A stretch of DNA of 43,385 nt from WHSW01 sp035296705 (GTDB lineage Bacteria > Actinomycetota > Thermoleophilia > Solirubrobacterales > 70-9): the NCBI GenBank assembly GCA_035296705.1, contig DATHAL010000020.1, forward strand, positions 1 through 43,385. The letters run 5' to 3'. A model generated the notes under the pieces. That model worked only from the letters and a program-made list of their open reading frames with translations. It did no database searches and had not been told where the DNA came from. Positions 25,101 through 32,750 of the stretch are shown here, piece after piece (within the stretch, counting starts at the first letter, position 1; each line of letters opens with the position of its first letter). The position numbers and the translations under genes were made by a program.

Positions 25101-25811
25101 GCCGCCGTTCGGGCTCGGCACCTCGCCGCGGGCGGCGCGAAGCTCCTGCTCGAGCCGCGCCGTCTCCTGGGCGAGGATCTTCGTCTCCTCCGAGAGCCGC
25201 GAGGTGGCGACCGAGAAGCTGAGGAGCAGCAGGAACGCTACCCCGAAGGCGAGGATGAAGATCGCGTTCGCGGGCTCCTCGACGCCCATCCCGTCGGCGA
25301 TCACGTCGAGGCCGTCGGTCCAGATCGAGAGCACGAGGAGCGCAAGCCCGGCCGCCATCCAGAGGAGCGCGTAGCGCTCCACCAGCCGGCGCCTGCGGAC
25401 GAGCTCGAGGATCAGGAGGAAGATCGCGAGGGTCCCGAGCACGGCGAAGATCTGCGTCTTCGTCTCGATCGCCCCGCCGTCACCGCCCCCGTTGGCCGCC
25501 GGGAGAATCGTCGCGTCCTCGACGTTGGCGGGGCTCACCGCCTCGCCGCCGCCGGTCGGGAGGACCGAGGTGACGCCGTCGCCCGCGCCGCGGATCGTGT
25601 TGTCCTGTGCGAGCAGCGTGTCGCCCTCGGTCAGCGGGTACTCGCCCCGTCCGAGCTCGATCGTGTCGCCCGGGCCTGCCTCGAGGATCGTCTCGCCGAG
25701 CGATCCGGGGCCCGTCTCCGCGTGACTCGTCGCCCGCAGTGTCTCGGCGAGCGCCGATGCGGGCAGCGCGAGGGCGATGGCCAGTGCCAGCGATCCGATC
25801 CACCGCCGCAT
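25035..25811 (-). CDS. Exported DUF2304-type membrane protein with truncated beta-helix N-terminus
   Basis: 258 residues. A signal peptide (MRRWIGSLALAIALALPASA-LA) is followed by about 80 residues that look like the first turns of a right-handed beta-helix (SLGETILEAGPGDTIELGRG, then LLAQDNTIRGAG). After a Gly-rich linker come three hydrophobic helices arranged as in DUF2304 (TQIFAVLGTLAIFLLILELVRR, then YALLWMAAGLALLVLSIW and AIFILAFGVAFLLLLSFSV). The protein ends in a coiled coil (SEETKILAQETARLEQELRAA). DUF2304 genes commonly sit beside dolichyl-phosphate-mannose-type GT2 genes, as here (4-base gap). The beta-helix plus DUF2304 fusion is unusual. Confidence 0.78.
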   Translation of the reverse strand: MRRWIGSLALAIALALPASALAETLRATSHAETGPGSLGETILEAGPGDTIELGRGEYPLTEGDTLLAQDNTIRGAGDGVTSVLPTGGGEAVSPANVEDATILPAANGGGDGGAIETKTQIFAVLGTLAIFLLILELVRRRRLVERYALLWMAAGLALLVLSIWTDGLDVIADGMGVEEPANAIFILAFGVAFLLLLSFSVATSRLSEETKILAQETARLEQELRAARGEVPSPNGGSAARVAEEAQHGGPVRAEDDA

Positions 25812-25815
25812 CGCG

Positions 25816-26631
25816 TCAGCCCCTCGCGCGGTCGCCGTGCGCGAGCGCTTGGGCGCTGGTCGCCGGCGGCTCGACCCGCGGCTCGTCCTCGCCAGTCGCC
25901 TCGACTGGCGTCGGGCGTCGCCGGAAGAGGCCGACGAAGAGGGCCAGGAGCACCTTCGCCATGTAGTAGGCGCTGCGGGGGTAGTCGATCGAGCTGCGCC
26001 CGAAGCCGCGCGCGTTCATCCGCACCTGGACCTCGTGGATCCGCAGGTGGTGTGCGTGCAGCATCAGCAGCGCCTCGACCTCGGGGTAGTCGTGCGGATA
26101 GTCGCGGGCAAAGAGCTCGATGCCGCGTCGGTTGGTCATCCGGAAGCCGGAGGTGGGATCGGTGATCCGCTGGCGCGTCAGCGCCGAGAGCACGACCGAG
26201 AAGACGAGGTTCCCGAGCCGGCGGCCGAGCGGCACCTTGTAACCGGGGTCGCCGCGGAACCGGCTTCCATAGACCATGTCGGCCTCATCGCCCTCGGTGT
26301 GCAGCGCCCGCAGCAGCTCCGGCAGGTACTCCGGCTTGTGCTGGCCGTCGCCGTCGACCTGTACGGCGACGTCGTAGCCCTGGCGGAGCGCGTACTTGTA
26401 GCCGGACTGGACTGCGCCGCCGATTCCCAGGTTGTACGGGTGGCGGATGACGACCGCGCCCTCGGCCTCGGCCTCGGCAGAGGTCGAGTCGGTGGAGCCG
26501 TCGTCGATGACCAGCACGTCGAAATCGGGGGCCTCGCGCAGGACGTCGCGGACCACCCGGCCCACCATGCCGGCCTCGTTGTAGGCGGGCACGATCGCCA
26601 GCTTCTTCAGCTCTTCAGTGTTGGTGGACAT
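25816..26631 (-). CDS. Glycosyltransferase family 2 (polyprenyl/dolichyl-phosphate sugar synthase-like)
   Basis: ATG 26631 gives 271 residues. The GT2 core is KLAIVPAYNEAGMVGRVVRDVL, then VLVIDDGSTDST, NLGIGGAVQSGYKYAL and AVQVDGDGQHKPEYLPEL (DGDGQ, metal/nucleotide motif). SGFRMTNRRGIELFARDYP and RSSIDYPRSAYYMAKVLLALFVG follow, as in DPM1-like enzymes that charge a lipid carrier with a sugar. A single hydrophobic helix lies near the C-terminus. It overlaps the end of the permease gene by 17 bases and precedes the DUF2304-like gene by 4, so the three are co-transcribed. Confidence 0.9.
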   Translation of the reverse strand: MSTNTEELKKLAIVPAYNEAGMVGRVVRDVLREAPDFDVLVIDDGSTDSTSAEAEAEGAVVIRHPYNLGIGGAVQSGYKYALRQGYDVAVQVDGDGQHKPEYLPELLRALHTEGDEADMVYGSRFRGDPGYKVPLGRRLGNLVFSVVLSALTRQRITDPTSGFRMTNRRGIELFARDYPHDYPEVEALLMLHAHHLRIHEVQVRMNARGFGRSSIDYPRSAYYMAKVLLALFVGLFRRRPTPVEATGEDEPRVEPPATSAQALAHGDRARG

Positions 26632-27880
26632 CCGCCGGAGCGCCCAGCGTAGACGGGGCGGCCCCGGCACGCTCGGTCAGGAAGCGGCTCCGGCAGGCGT
26701 CCGAGCAGAAGTAGTGGGTGCGCCCGCCGACCGTCGCGGTGAGCGCCGTCGAGCGGTCGACCGTCATCCCGCAGACCGGGTCGCGGGCACCGCGCCGCAC
26801 GGTCAGGCCGATCAGGGCGACGAAGGCGACGGTCGCGATCGCGTTGAGGACGAGCTTGTAGTCGAGCTCGAGCGAGCCGAAGACGTCCTCGGTCGTGGGG
26901 CGCTCGCTGGGTATCAGGCCGACCGCGGAGAAGAGGCCGTCGACTACGAGCGCCGCCAGAACGATCGTGACGAGCATCAGCGCCGTGATCCGGAGCGCGA
27001 ACGCCGTGCCGTAGTACTTGCGGTAGGCGGCGATGATCGGGAGCACGATCAGGTCGGCGAAGATGAACGCGATCACGCCGGCGAACGAGATCCCGCCCGA
27101 CCAGAGCACGGCGGCGAGGGGGGCGTTACCGATCGAGCAGACGAAGCTCAGCACGGCGATCACGGGGCCGGCGATCACGTTCTCGATCGTCTTGATGAAG
27201 CCGGGGGCGTCGGAGACGAAGAGGGAGTTGAAGAAGTCGTCGCCGAGCAGCGCGATGAACCCGGCGAGCAGGAAGCCGATCGTGATCTCCTTCCAGAGCA
27301 TCATCCAGTCGCCGCGGAAGTTGTGGGCGACGTCGGACCAGGCCTGCTCGGATCGAAGTTGCTTGCGCAGGGGCAGGCGCTCGCTCGAGACGGCGTGGTG
27401 CTCGTGGCCACTGGTCGCGTGCCTGGCGTGCTCCCGGGCGGCGTGCTCGAGGCGCGGCGAGACGAAGGCCCGCAGGAGCACGGTCATCAGCGCTATCAGG
27501 ACGAACCCGCCGACGAACTCCGCGAGCGTAAACTGCCAGCCGATCAAAAGCCAGAGCACGAGGCCGAGTTCCCAGACGAGGTTCGTGGACGCGAACTGAA
27601 AGGCGAGCGTGGTCGCCGCGGAGGCGCCCTTCGCGAACAGCGAGCGGGCGATGGCGATCGCCGCATAGGAGCAGGAGGAGGAGACGGCGCCCAGTCCCGT
27701 CGCCTTCGCGACGGGTCGGAAGCCTGCGCCCGAGAGCGCCCCCTCGACCCGCTCCCGGGGGACCCAGGCCTGGACGATCGCCGAGATCGCGAACCCCAAC
27801 ACCAGGGCCCACCAGACCTCATAAGCCATCAGCCCGGCGTTCGCGAGCCCGTCGCCGATCTTGTCGATCACGTCGGCCAT
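26615..27880 (-). CDS. Permease (DUF318/ArsP-like) fused to a YHS metal-binding domain
   Basis: 421 residues with about eight to ten hydrophobic segments in two halves. SSSCSYAAIAIARSLFAKGAS in the first half and SFVCSIGNAPLAAVLWSGGIS in the second are the cysteine-containing motifs of the DUF318 permease family (ArsP, SO_0444-type efflux). A His-rich cytoplasmic loop (HAAREHARHATSGHEHH) separates the halves. The C-terminus is a complete YHS domain: DPVCGMTVDRSTALTATVGG, then YFCSDACRSRFL. YHS domains bind metals such as copper, so export of a soft metal or metalloid is likely. The substrate is not proven by sequence. Confidence 0.87.
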   Translation of the reverse strand: MADVIDKIGDGLANAGLMAYEVWWALVLGFAISAIVQAWVPRERVEGALSGAGFRPVAKATGLGAVSSSCSYAAIAIARSLFAKGASAATTLAFQFASTNLVWELGLVLWLLIGWQFTLAEFVGGFVLIALMTVLLRAFVSPRLEHAAREHARHATSGHEHHAVSSERLPLRKQLRSEQAWSDVAHNFRGDWMMLWKEITIGFLLAGFIALLGDDFFNSLFVSDAPGFIKTIENVIAGPVIAVLSFVCSIGNAPLAAVLWSGGISFAGVIAFIFADLIVLPIIAAYRKYYGTAFALRITALMLVTIVLAALVVDGLFSAVGLIPSERPTTEDVFGSLELDYKLVLNAIATVAFVALIGLTVRRGARDPVCGMTVDRSTALTATVGGRTHYFCSDACRSRFLTERAGAAPSTLGAPADVHQH

Positions 27881-27964
27881 CCCGTCGATCGTACCCGCAG
27901 GGGGTATCCGCGGCGGCGTGCGAAGGGCCGTGCGCAGGCAGGGGTGAGGGCCGGGCCCGCGTAG

Positions 27965-28618
27965 ATGGGCGCGATGGCCGAGGGCGGCACGCGCTCAACC
28001 GAGGTTCACGACCGCAGGGAGCAGGAGCTCGAGTTCTCGCGCGTCGTCGCCTTCAGTGACGGAGTCTTCGCGATTGCGATCACCCTGCTGGTCCTCGGGC
28101 TCGAGGTGCCATCCCATGTCTCCGATCTCGGGCAGGCGCTGCGCGACCGTGCAGACGACCTCTACGCGTACGCCCTCAGCTTCGCCGTCCTGGGCTCGCT
28201 GTGGCTGTCTCACCACCGCTTCTACGGCTCGCTCGCCCGCTTCGACTCGCGCCTGATCGCCCTCAACCTCGTCTACCTCGCCTTCGTCGCACTTGTCCCC
28301 TTCACCTCGGACCTGCTCGGCGACTACTCCGGTAGCACCTCCGCGGTCGTCATCTACGCGCTCGTCATGGCGGCGATCAGCATCGCGTTCGGCATCCAAA
28401 TTCGCTACGCGTTCCGGCATGGTCTCGTGCGCTCCGAAGTGCAACCGTACGCGCGGCGATTCGCCGGCCGGGCGAGCGTCGTGATCTCCGGTGGATTTTT
28501 GATTTCGATTGCGGTCGCGTTCGTGAGCGTCGAAGTCGCCACCTACATGTGGGTCGCGATCGCCTTCTTCGGTCCCCGAATCGCGGACGCGCTTGCGGGC
28601 AAGCGCTCGCCGTTCTAA
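27965..28618 (+). CDS. TMEM175-family (DUF1211) membrane channel
   Basis: 217 residues. The defining motif is VVAFSDGVFAIAITLLVLGL (FSDxxxAIxxTLL, residues about 27-46), the pore-lining first helix of bacterial TMEM175 potassium channels. Five further helices follow, with SLWLSHHRFYGSL and LVYLAFVALVPFTSDLLGDY as conserved cytoplasmic/TM segments. It probably forms a tetrameric K+ channel. An alternative start at ATG 27974 changes only three residues. It is divergent from the permease operon and convergent with the thioesterase gene, 4 bases apart. Confidence 0.92.
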   Translation: MGAMAEGGTRSTEVHDRREQELEFSRVVAFSDGVFAIAITLLVLGLEVPSHVSDLGQALRDRADDLYAYALSFAVLGSLWLSHHRFYGSLARFDSRLIALNLVYLAFVALVPFTSDLLGDYSGSTSAVVIYALVMAAISIAFGIQIRYAFRHGLVRSEVQPYARRFAGRASVVISGGFLISIAVAFVSVEVATYMWVAIAFFGPRIADALAGKRSPF

Positions 28619-28622
28619 CCGG

Positions 28623-29120
28623 CTAGCCGCGATGCGCGAGGATCTGCTCGCGCTCGGCGAGCCGGTTCGCCCGCCGCAGCTCGGCCTCGCGCTCGCGCCG
28701 CTGCTCGTCAACGGACTCGGCGACGAGCGGCGGGACGGGCGTCGGCTTCGCGTCCTCGTCCAGGGCAACCATCGTCAGGTAGGCGGTCGAGGTGTGCCGC
28801 CGCTCGGCCGTACGCGGGTTCTCCGCCTCGACGCGGACGCCGACCTCCATCGAGGTCCTCCAGGCGGCGTTCACGGTCGCCGAGCAGCAGAGGAGCTCGC
28901 CGACGTGCACCGGGTCGACGAACGTCATCCGGTCGACGCCGGCGGTGACGATCCGCTTGCCGCAGTGGCGGATCGCCGCGATCCCGGCGACCTCGTCGCA
29001 CATCCTCATCACGGTGCCGCCGTGCACGAGGCCCGCGAGGTTCGCGTCCTCGATCCCCATCCAGCGGATCAGCTCCGAGCGCGACGCGGAGGCGGATCGC
29101 GGCTCGAGGCCGTCGCTCAT
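28623..29120 (-). CDS. Acyl-CoA thioesterase (hotdog fold, YciA/BACH-like)
   Basis: 165 residues from ATG 29120, whose ATGA overlaps the upstream ferritin-like stop. A single hotdog domain: LAGLVHGGTVMRMCDEVAGIAA (the helix and catalytic Asp region), VTAGVDRMTFVDPVHVGELL, and VGVRVEAENPRTAERRHTSTAYLTMVALDE. It hydrolyses acyl-CoA to fatty acid and CoA. The C-terminus is a charged helix (ESVDEQRREREAELRRANRL), a common appendage in the family. The tight overlap with two exported ferritin-like genes is odd for a cytosolic thioesterase. Confidence 0.92.
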   Translation of the reverse strand: MSDGLEPRSASASRSELIRWMGIEDANLAGLVHGGTVMRMCDEVAGIAAIRHCGKRIVTAGVDRMTFVDPVHVGELLCCSATVNAAWRTSMEVGVRVEAENPRTAERRHTSTAYLTMVALDEDAKPTPVPPLVAESVDEQRREREAELRRANRLAEREQILAHRG

Positions 29121-29749
29121 CCGGCGCTCGAGGCGGCCTTGACCGCGTCGGCCGGCGAGTCGCCTAGCGCCTGGTTCAGGACGACCAGGTGCTCGGCCTG
29201 GCATCCGGCGACCTCGGCGCTCGTCGTCGAGAGGTCCTCGCTATCGAGTCCGGGCGCCTCGTCGAGGTAATAGCGGAGCTCGCGCTCCTCGACCTGCACG
29301 AGGAATCGCAGGAGCGCCTCGGGCTTGGTGAGGCCGTCGAGCTTGTCGAGCAGGCCGGTGAGCTCGTTTGCGGCCTCGTCGCTGAGGCCGTCGACGTCCT
29401 CGAAGACTCCGGTGTCGGTGGCGTCGTCGGGCGGGTCCGGCGGGTCGAAGCCGAGCGAGTCGAGGGCGCTTCGCCAGGCGTCGGCGTGCGCCTGCTCCTG
29501 GGCGCCGAAGCGCTGGAGGCTCCGGCGAAGCACCGGCTCGATGCCCTTCGCGTCGGCCGCGGTCTGGTACGCGAGCACGGCTACCTGCTCGAGGCCCGTG
29601 GCCTCGAGCAGGTAGTCGCGCAGGTCGTCGTCGTCGGTCGACTGGGCCGCGGCGAGCGCGGGGCCGAGGAGCCCGGTGGCGGTGAGCGCTCCGGCGCCGA
29701 GCGCCGCGCGGCGCAGCAGCTCGCGGCGGTTGTCGACGCCCTCGCTCAT
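29117..29749 (-). CDS. Exported ferritin-like domain protein
   Basis: 210 residues. The N-terminus NRRELLRRAALGAGALTATGLLGPALAAAQ has a twin-arginine-like pattern, hydrophobic core and AxA cleavage site. The mature part is a four-helix ferritin-like bundle, as in the Ferritin_2 family: LLEATGLEQVAVLAYQTAAD, then FGAQEQAHADAWRSALDSLG (ExxH iron-ligand motif), and VQVEERELRYYLDEAP with another ExxxxxY element. It overlaps the upstream ferritin-like gene and the downstream thioesterase by four bases each (ATGA). It probably binds a di-iron centre outside the membrane; the actual reaction is unknown. Confidence 0.85.
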   Translation of the reverse strand: MSEGVDNRRELLRRAALGAGALTATGLLGPALAAAQSTDDDDLRDYLLEATGLEQVAVLAYQTAADAKGIEPVLRRSLQRFGAQEQAHADAWRSALDSLGFDPPDPPDDATDTGVFEDVDGLSDEAANELTGLLDKLDGLTKPEALLRFLVQVEERELRYYLDEAPGLDSEDLSTTSAEVAGCQAEHLVVLNQALGDSPADAVKAASSAG

Positions 29750-30327
29750 CCGCCCGTGGGCGTCGAGGTCGACTCGGTGGTGGTCGTGTTCGTCGTCGTG
29801 GTGGTCGGCTCGGCGAACGGCTTCTCGGCGCCGCCGGTGACGAACGGCTGCGGCGCGGGATCCTCGCCGAGCAGCCCGCGCATCCCGGCGAGCTCCGCCG
29901 CGCTCTGCGCGAGATAGGTGATGGCGGTGGTGCGCAGGTCCGCGGTCGAGAGCTGGCCCGCCGCCGGGCGGTAGGCCGCGATTGCGTCGGCCGAGGCGCG
30001 TGCGAGATCGGCCATCGTGTCGCCCTCGGAGCTTCCCTGGCCGCCGGATGCGCCCTCTCCCAGGGTTCGCAGCTTCTCGGCCCGCGCCTTCGACGCACTC
30101 GCGATCGCTTCGATCAGCTCGTGCTCGGCCTGCGCCTCGGTCGGGGTCTGTGCGGCCGCCGCGGCCGTCGCCTGCACCGTCGTCTCGGCGCTCAGCGCCG
30201 CGTCGAGGAGCTCGGTGTCGTGGCCGGAATCGCGGGTCTCGACGCTCGTGCCGCAGGCGGCCAGCGCGACGCCGGCGACGCCCGAGCCGCCGACCGCGAG
30301 GAAGCCGCGCCGCGAGAGGGATCGCAT
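29746..30327 (-). CDS. Tat-type lipoprotein with ferritin-like domain and Thr-rich tail
   Basis: ATG 30327 gives 193 residues. SLSRRGFLAVGGSGVAGVALAACG combines a twin-arginine motif (SRRGFL) with a lipobox (LAAC, Cys about 24), so the mature protein is probably lipid-anchored outside the membrane. The mature part is a helical bundle (ELLDAALSAETTVQATAAAA, EAQAEHELIEAIASASKARA with ExxH-like spacing). It ends in a TTTTTNTTTTESTSTPTGG low-complexity tail. It is related in architecture to the next gene and probably forms a pair with it. The family is similar to DUF4439; that assignment is tentative. Confidence 0.75.
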   Translation of the reverse strand: MRSLSRRGFLAVGGSGVAGVALAACGTSVETRDSGHDTELLDAALSAETTVQATAAAAAQTPTEAQAEHELIEAIASASKARAEKLRTLGEGASGGQGSSEGDTMADLARASADAIAAYRPAAGQLSTADLRTTAITYLAQSAAELAGMRGLLGEDPAPQPFVTGGAEKPFAEPTTTTTNTTTTESTSTPTGG

Positions 30328-30349
30328 GCGCGGCACCCTATCGGGGCCG

Positions 30350-31063
30350 ATGCCTGGTGACCCCACCCGCCAAGAAGCCCTGAAGCGCCTCCGTGATCGG
30401 GTCGCGGCGTGCGAGCTGTGCCCGCGGCTGGTCGCGTGGCGCCGGGAGGCCGCCGCGAACCCGCCGCGGCGCTACCGGGGGCAGGCGTACTGGGGGAAAG
30501 CCGTGCCGGGGTTCGGCGACCCCGCCGCCCGGATCGCGGTCGTCGGCCTCGCGCCCGCCGCCCATGGCGGCAACCGCACCGGGCGCATGTTCACCGGCGA
30601 TCGCTCGGGCGAGTGGCTATACGGGGCGCTTCACCGCGCGGGGCTCGCGAACCAGCCGACCTACGAGCGCACCGACGATGGCCTGCGGCTGATCGGGGCG
30701 TACCTCACCGCGGTCGTGCGCTCCGCCCCGCCGGCCAACAAGCCCACACCGGTCGAGCGCGACAACTGTCTGCCGTTCCTGGTGGAGGAGCTCGCCCTGC
30801 TCGAGGACGTGCGGGTGATCGTCGCGCTCGGCGCCTTCGCGTGGGACGGGGCGCTCCGGGTGCTGGCCGCCAACGGCCATTCCGCGCCCCGGCCGCGGCC
30901 ACGCTTCGGCCACGCCGCCGAGGCGGCGATCGGCCCCTACGTCCTGCTCGGCTCCTACCACCCCTCGCAACAGAACACCTTCACCGGCAAGCTGACCCGC
31001 GACATGCTCGACGCCGTCTTCGCGCGGGCCCGCGAGCTGGCCGGGATGTCGCCGGCGCCGTGA
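30350..31063 (+). CDS. Uracil-DNA glycosylase, family 5 (UdgB-like, 4Fe-4S)
   Basis: 237 residues from ATG 30350. Motif A is VVGLAPAAHGGNRTGRMFTGD, the family-5 form (without the usual catalytic Asp/Asn of family 1). GSYHPSQQNTFTGKLT is motif B with its His. CELCPRL near the N-terminus starts the Fe-S cluster ligands. UdgB-type enzymes excise uracil, hypoxanthine and related damaged bases and favour GC-rich, often thermophilic or actinobacterial genomes. It is divergent from the ferritin-like operon; pgsA follows 12 bases after. Confidence 0.92.
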   Translation: MPGDPTRQEALKRLRDRVAACELCPRLVAWRREAAANPPRRYRGQAYWGKAVPGFGDPAARIAVVGLAPAAHGGNRTGRMFTGDRSGEWLYGALHRAGLANQPTYERTDDGLRLIGAYLTAVVRSAPPANKPTPVERDNCLPFLVEELALLEDVRVIVALGAFAWDGALRVLAANGHSAPRPRPRFGHAAEAAIGPYVLLGSYHPSQQNTFTGKLTRDMLDAVFARARELAGMSPAP

Positions 31064-31075
31064 TACTGACTGCGG

Positions 31076-31639
31076 ATGTTCCCGGTCAACGTCCCCAACG
31101 TCCTCACGCTCCTTCGCATCCTCGCGGTGCCGGTGCTCGTCGTGGCGCTGCTCGAGGAGACGCCGGACGGCGACGTGATCGCGGCGATCGTCTTCGCGCT
31201 CGCCGCGTTCAGCGACGGCCTCGACGGCTACATCGCGCGCCGCCGCAAGCAGGTGACGACGTTCGGAAAGCTGATGGACCCGCTTGCGGACAAGCTGCTG
31301 GTGATCGCCGCGCTGATCTCGCTCGTCTCGCTCGACCGGCTGGCAGCGTGGGTGGCGATGGTGATCATCGCTCGCGAGCTCGCGGTGACCGGGCTCCGCA
31401 GCCTCGCGGCCGAGCGCGGCGTGGTGATCGCCGCGAGCTGGCTGGGCAAGGTGAAGACGGCGCTCCAGGTGGCCGCGATCTTCGCCCTGATCGCCTTCGA
31501 CCCGGCGCCCACCTGGGTCGACGTCCTCCTCTACCTGGCGGTGGCGATGACCGTGATCTCGGGCGTCGACTACTTCCTCGGCGTGCGCAAGCGCCTCGAC
31601 GTGGAGGCGGCGCGGCGGACGAACGTCGAGCGGGCCTAG
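31076..31639 (+). CDS. pgsA: CDP-diacylglycerol-glycerol-3-phosphate 3-phosphatidyltransferase
   Basis: 187 residues with five to six membrane helices. The CDP-alcohol phosphotransferase motif DG-x2-AR-x8-G-x3-D-x3-D is present: DGLDGYIARRRKQVTTFGKL and then MDPLADK. The start VNVPNVLTLLRILAVPVL is typical of PgsA. The enzyme makes phosphatidylglycerophosphate, the first committed step towards phosphatidylglycerol and cardiolipin. It follows the glycosylase by 12 bases and converges with folE2. Confidence 0.95.
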   Translation: MFPVNVPNVLTLLRILAVPVLVVALLEETPDGDVIAAIVFALAAFSDGLDGYIARRRKQVTTFGKLMDPLADKLLVIAALISLVSLDRLAAWVAMVIIARELAVTGLRSLAAERGVVIAASWLGKVKTALQVAAIFALIAFDPAPTWVDVLLYLAVAMTVISGVDYFLGVRKRLDVEAARRTNVERA

Positions 31640-31657
31640 CCGTCTAGCGGCACGCGA

Positions 31658-32656
31658 TCAGGCCGACGGAGCCTCGAGCCATTCGCGTGTCGTGGTGTGG
31701 TGGCGGTTGTGCTCGCCGGTCTCGAGCTCGGCGTTGACCTCGCCGAACAGGCCGCTGCGCTCGGCGACGACCGAGTGGCGGTGGATCGTCTCGAGGTTCT
31801 CTTGGCGGGCGAGGATGAAGCAATCGTCGTTGAGCGCCGGATAGGCCTCGATCACCCTGCGGACCATCTCGCGAACCACGTCCTCGACGAAGCGCGGATT
31901 GAGGTGAGCCTTCTCGACCACCGCCGCCTCGTCGGAGCGCTTCATCAGCTCGTAGATCTCCGAGCTCATCGAGTCCTCGACGATGTGGAGCAGATCGCGG
32001 GCGTCGATCTCGAGCTCGGTGTTCTCGCAGCGGCCGATGTGGAGCGACCCGATCCCGCGCTGGTTGTGGGTGGCGACCGGGACGGCGTCGAAGACGCGCT
32101 CGATCTCGTCCTCGCTGAAGCCGTCGGCGAGCAGGCGCTCGCGCGCGCGACCGGCGAGCAGGCCCTGGGCGCACGGGCACGCGGTCATCCCCTGAGCCTC
32201 GACCCCGGTGAGGGTCCGCGTGCCCCGCTCGGAGGCCACCGCGGTGCCGAGCAGCGTGTAGATCTCCTGGGTCTCGAGGCCGGAGGCGGGGGTCGGGACG
32301 GTCTCGGGGTAGCGGGCGGCGATCGATACCTCCGCGCGCAGGCCGTTCTGGCGGGAGCGGATCTGCTCGGCGATGTGGGCGGCGAGCTCCTCGGCGCGCA
32401 GCGTCTCGCCGAGCACGACGTTGTCGATCGCCTCGTTGACGATCTCCTCGAACCGGGACATGTGAACGCCCGCCTGCTGCGGGTTGAGGTCGACGAAGCA
32501 CTCGAGCTCGGCGAAGTAGAGCCTGCCGCCGTCGATCCGGATCACCTTCTCGACGCCGCGCACGCCGACCCTGGTGAGGCTCACCTGCGTGCTCGGCGTG
32601 CCGGCCTGGACGTCGCCCATCCGGGCGGTGACGCCGCTGGTCTCGGTGGTCGCCAT
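31658..32656 (-). CDS. folE2: GTP cyclohydrolase IB (FolE2)
   Basis: 332 residues from ATG 32656. FolE2 (COG1469) motifs: LTRVGVRGVEKVI, VDLNPQQAGVHMSRFEE, EAQGMTACPCAQ (metal-binding Cys region), THNQRGIGSLHIG and ARQENLETIHRHSVVAERSG. It opens GTP to 7,8-dihydroneopterin triphosphate, the first step of folate and queuosine-type pathways, and can use various divalent metals in place of zinc. It is divergent from the sigma factor gene with a 94-bp intergenic region. Confidence 0.95.
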   Translation of the reverse strand: MATTETSGVTARMGDVQAGTPSTQVSLTRVGVRGVEKVIRIDGGRLYFAELECFVDLNPQQAGVHMSRFEEIVNEAIDNVVLGETLRAEELAAHIAEQIRSRQNGLRAEVSIAARYPETVPTPASGLETQEIYTLLGTAVASERGTRTLTGVEAQGMTACPCAQGLLAGRARERLLADGFSEDEIERVFDAVPVATHNQRGIGSLHIGRCENTELEIDARDLLHIVEDSMSSEIYELMKRSDEAAVVEKAHLNPRFVEDVVREMVRRVIEAYPALNDDCFILARQENLETIHRHSVVAERSGLFGEVNAELETGEHNRHHTTTREWLEAPSA

Positions 32657-32711
32657 CGCCCAATAAGGGTACGGGGCCGCCGCTGCGAGCACGCCGACGT
32701 TCGCAGGCCAT

Positions 32712-32717
32712 ATACTT
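32712..32717 (+). promoter_or_regulatory. Possible -10 element of the sigma factor gene
   Basis: TATACT matches five of six consensus bases in an otherwise GC-rich region, 33 bases before the GTG start. No convincing -35 hexamer is visible at 16-18 bp spacing. A GAGGAGAGG ribosome site follows it. Confidence 0.4.
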
Positions 32718-32750
32718 GCCGCCGCCCGAGCGCAGAGGAGAGGACGGGCA

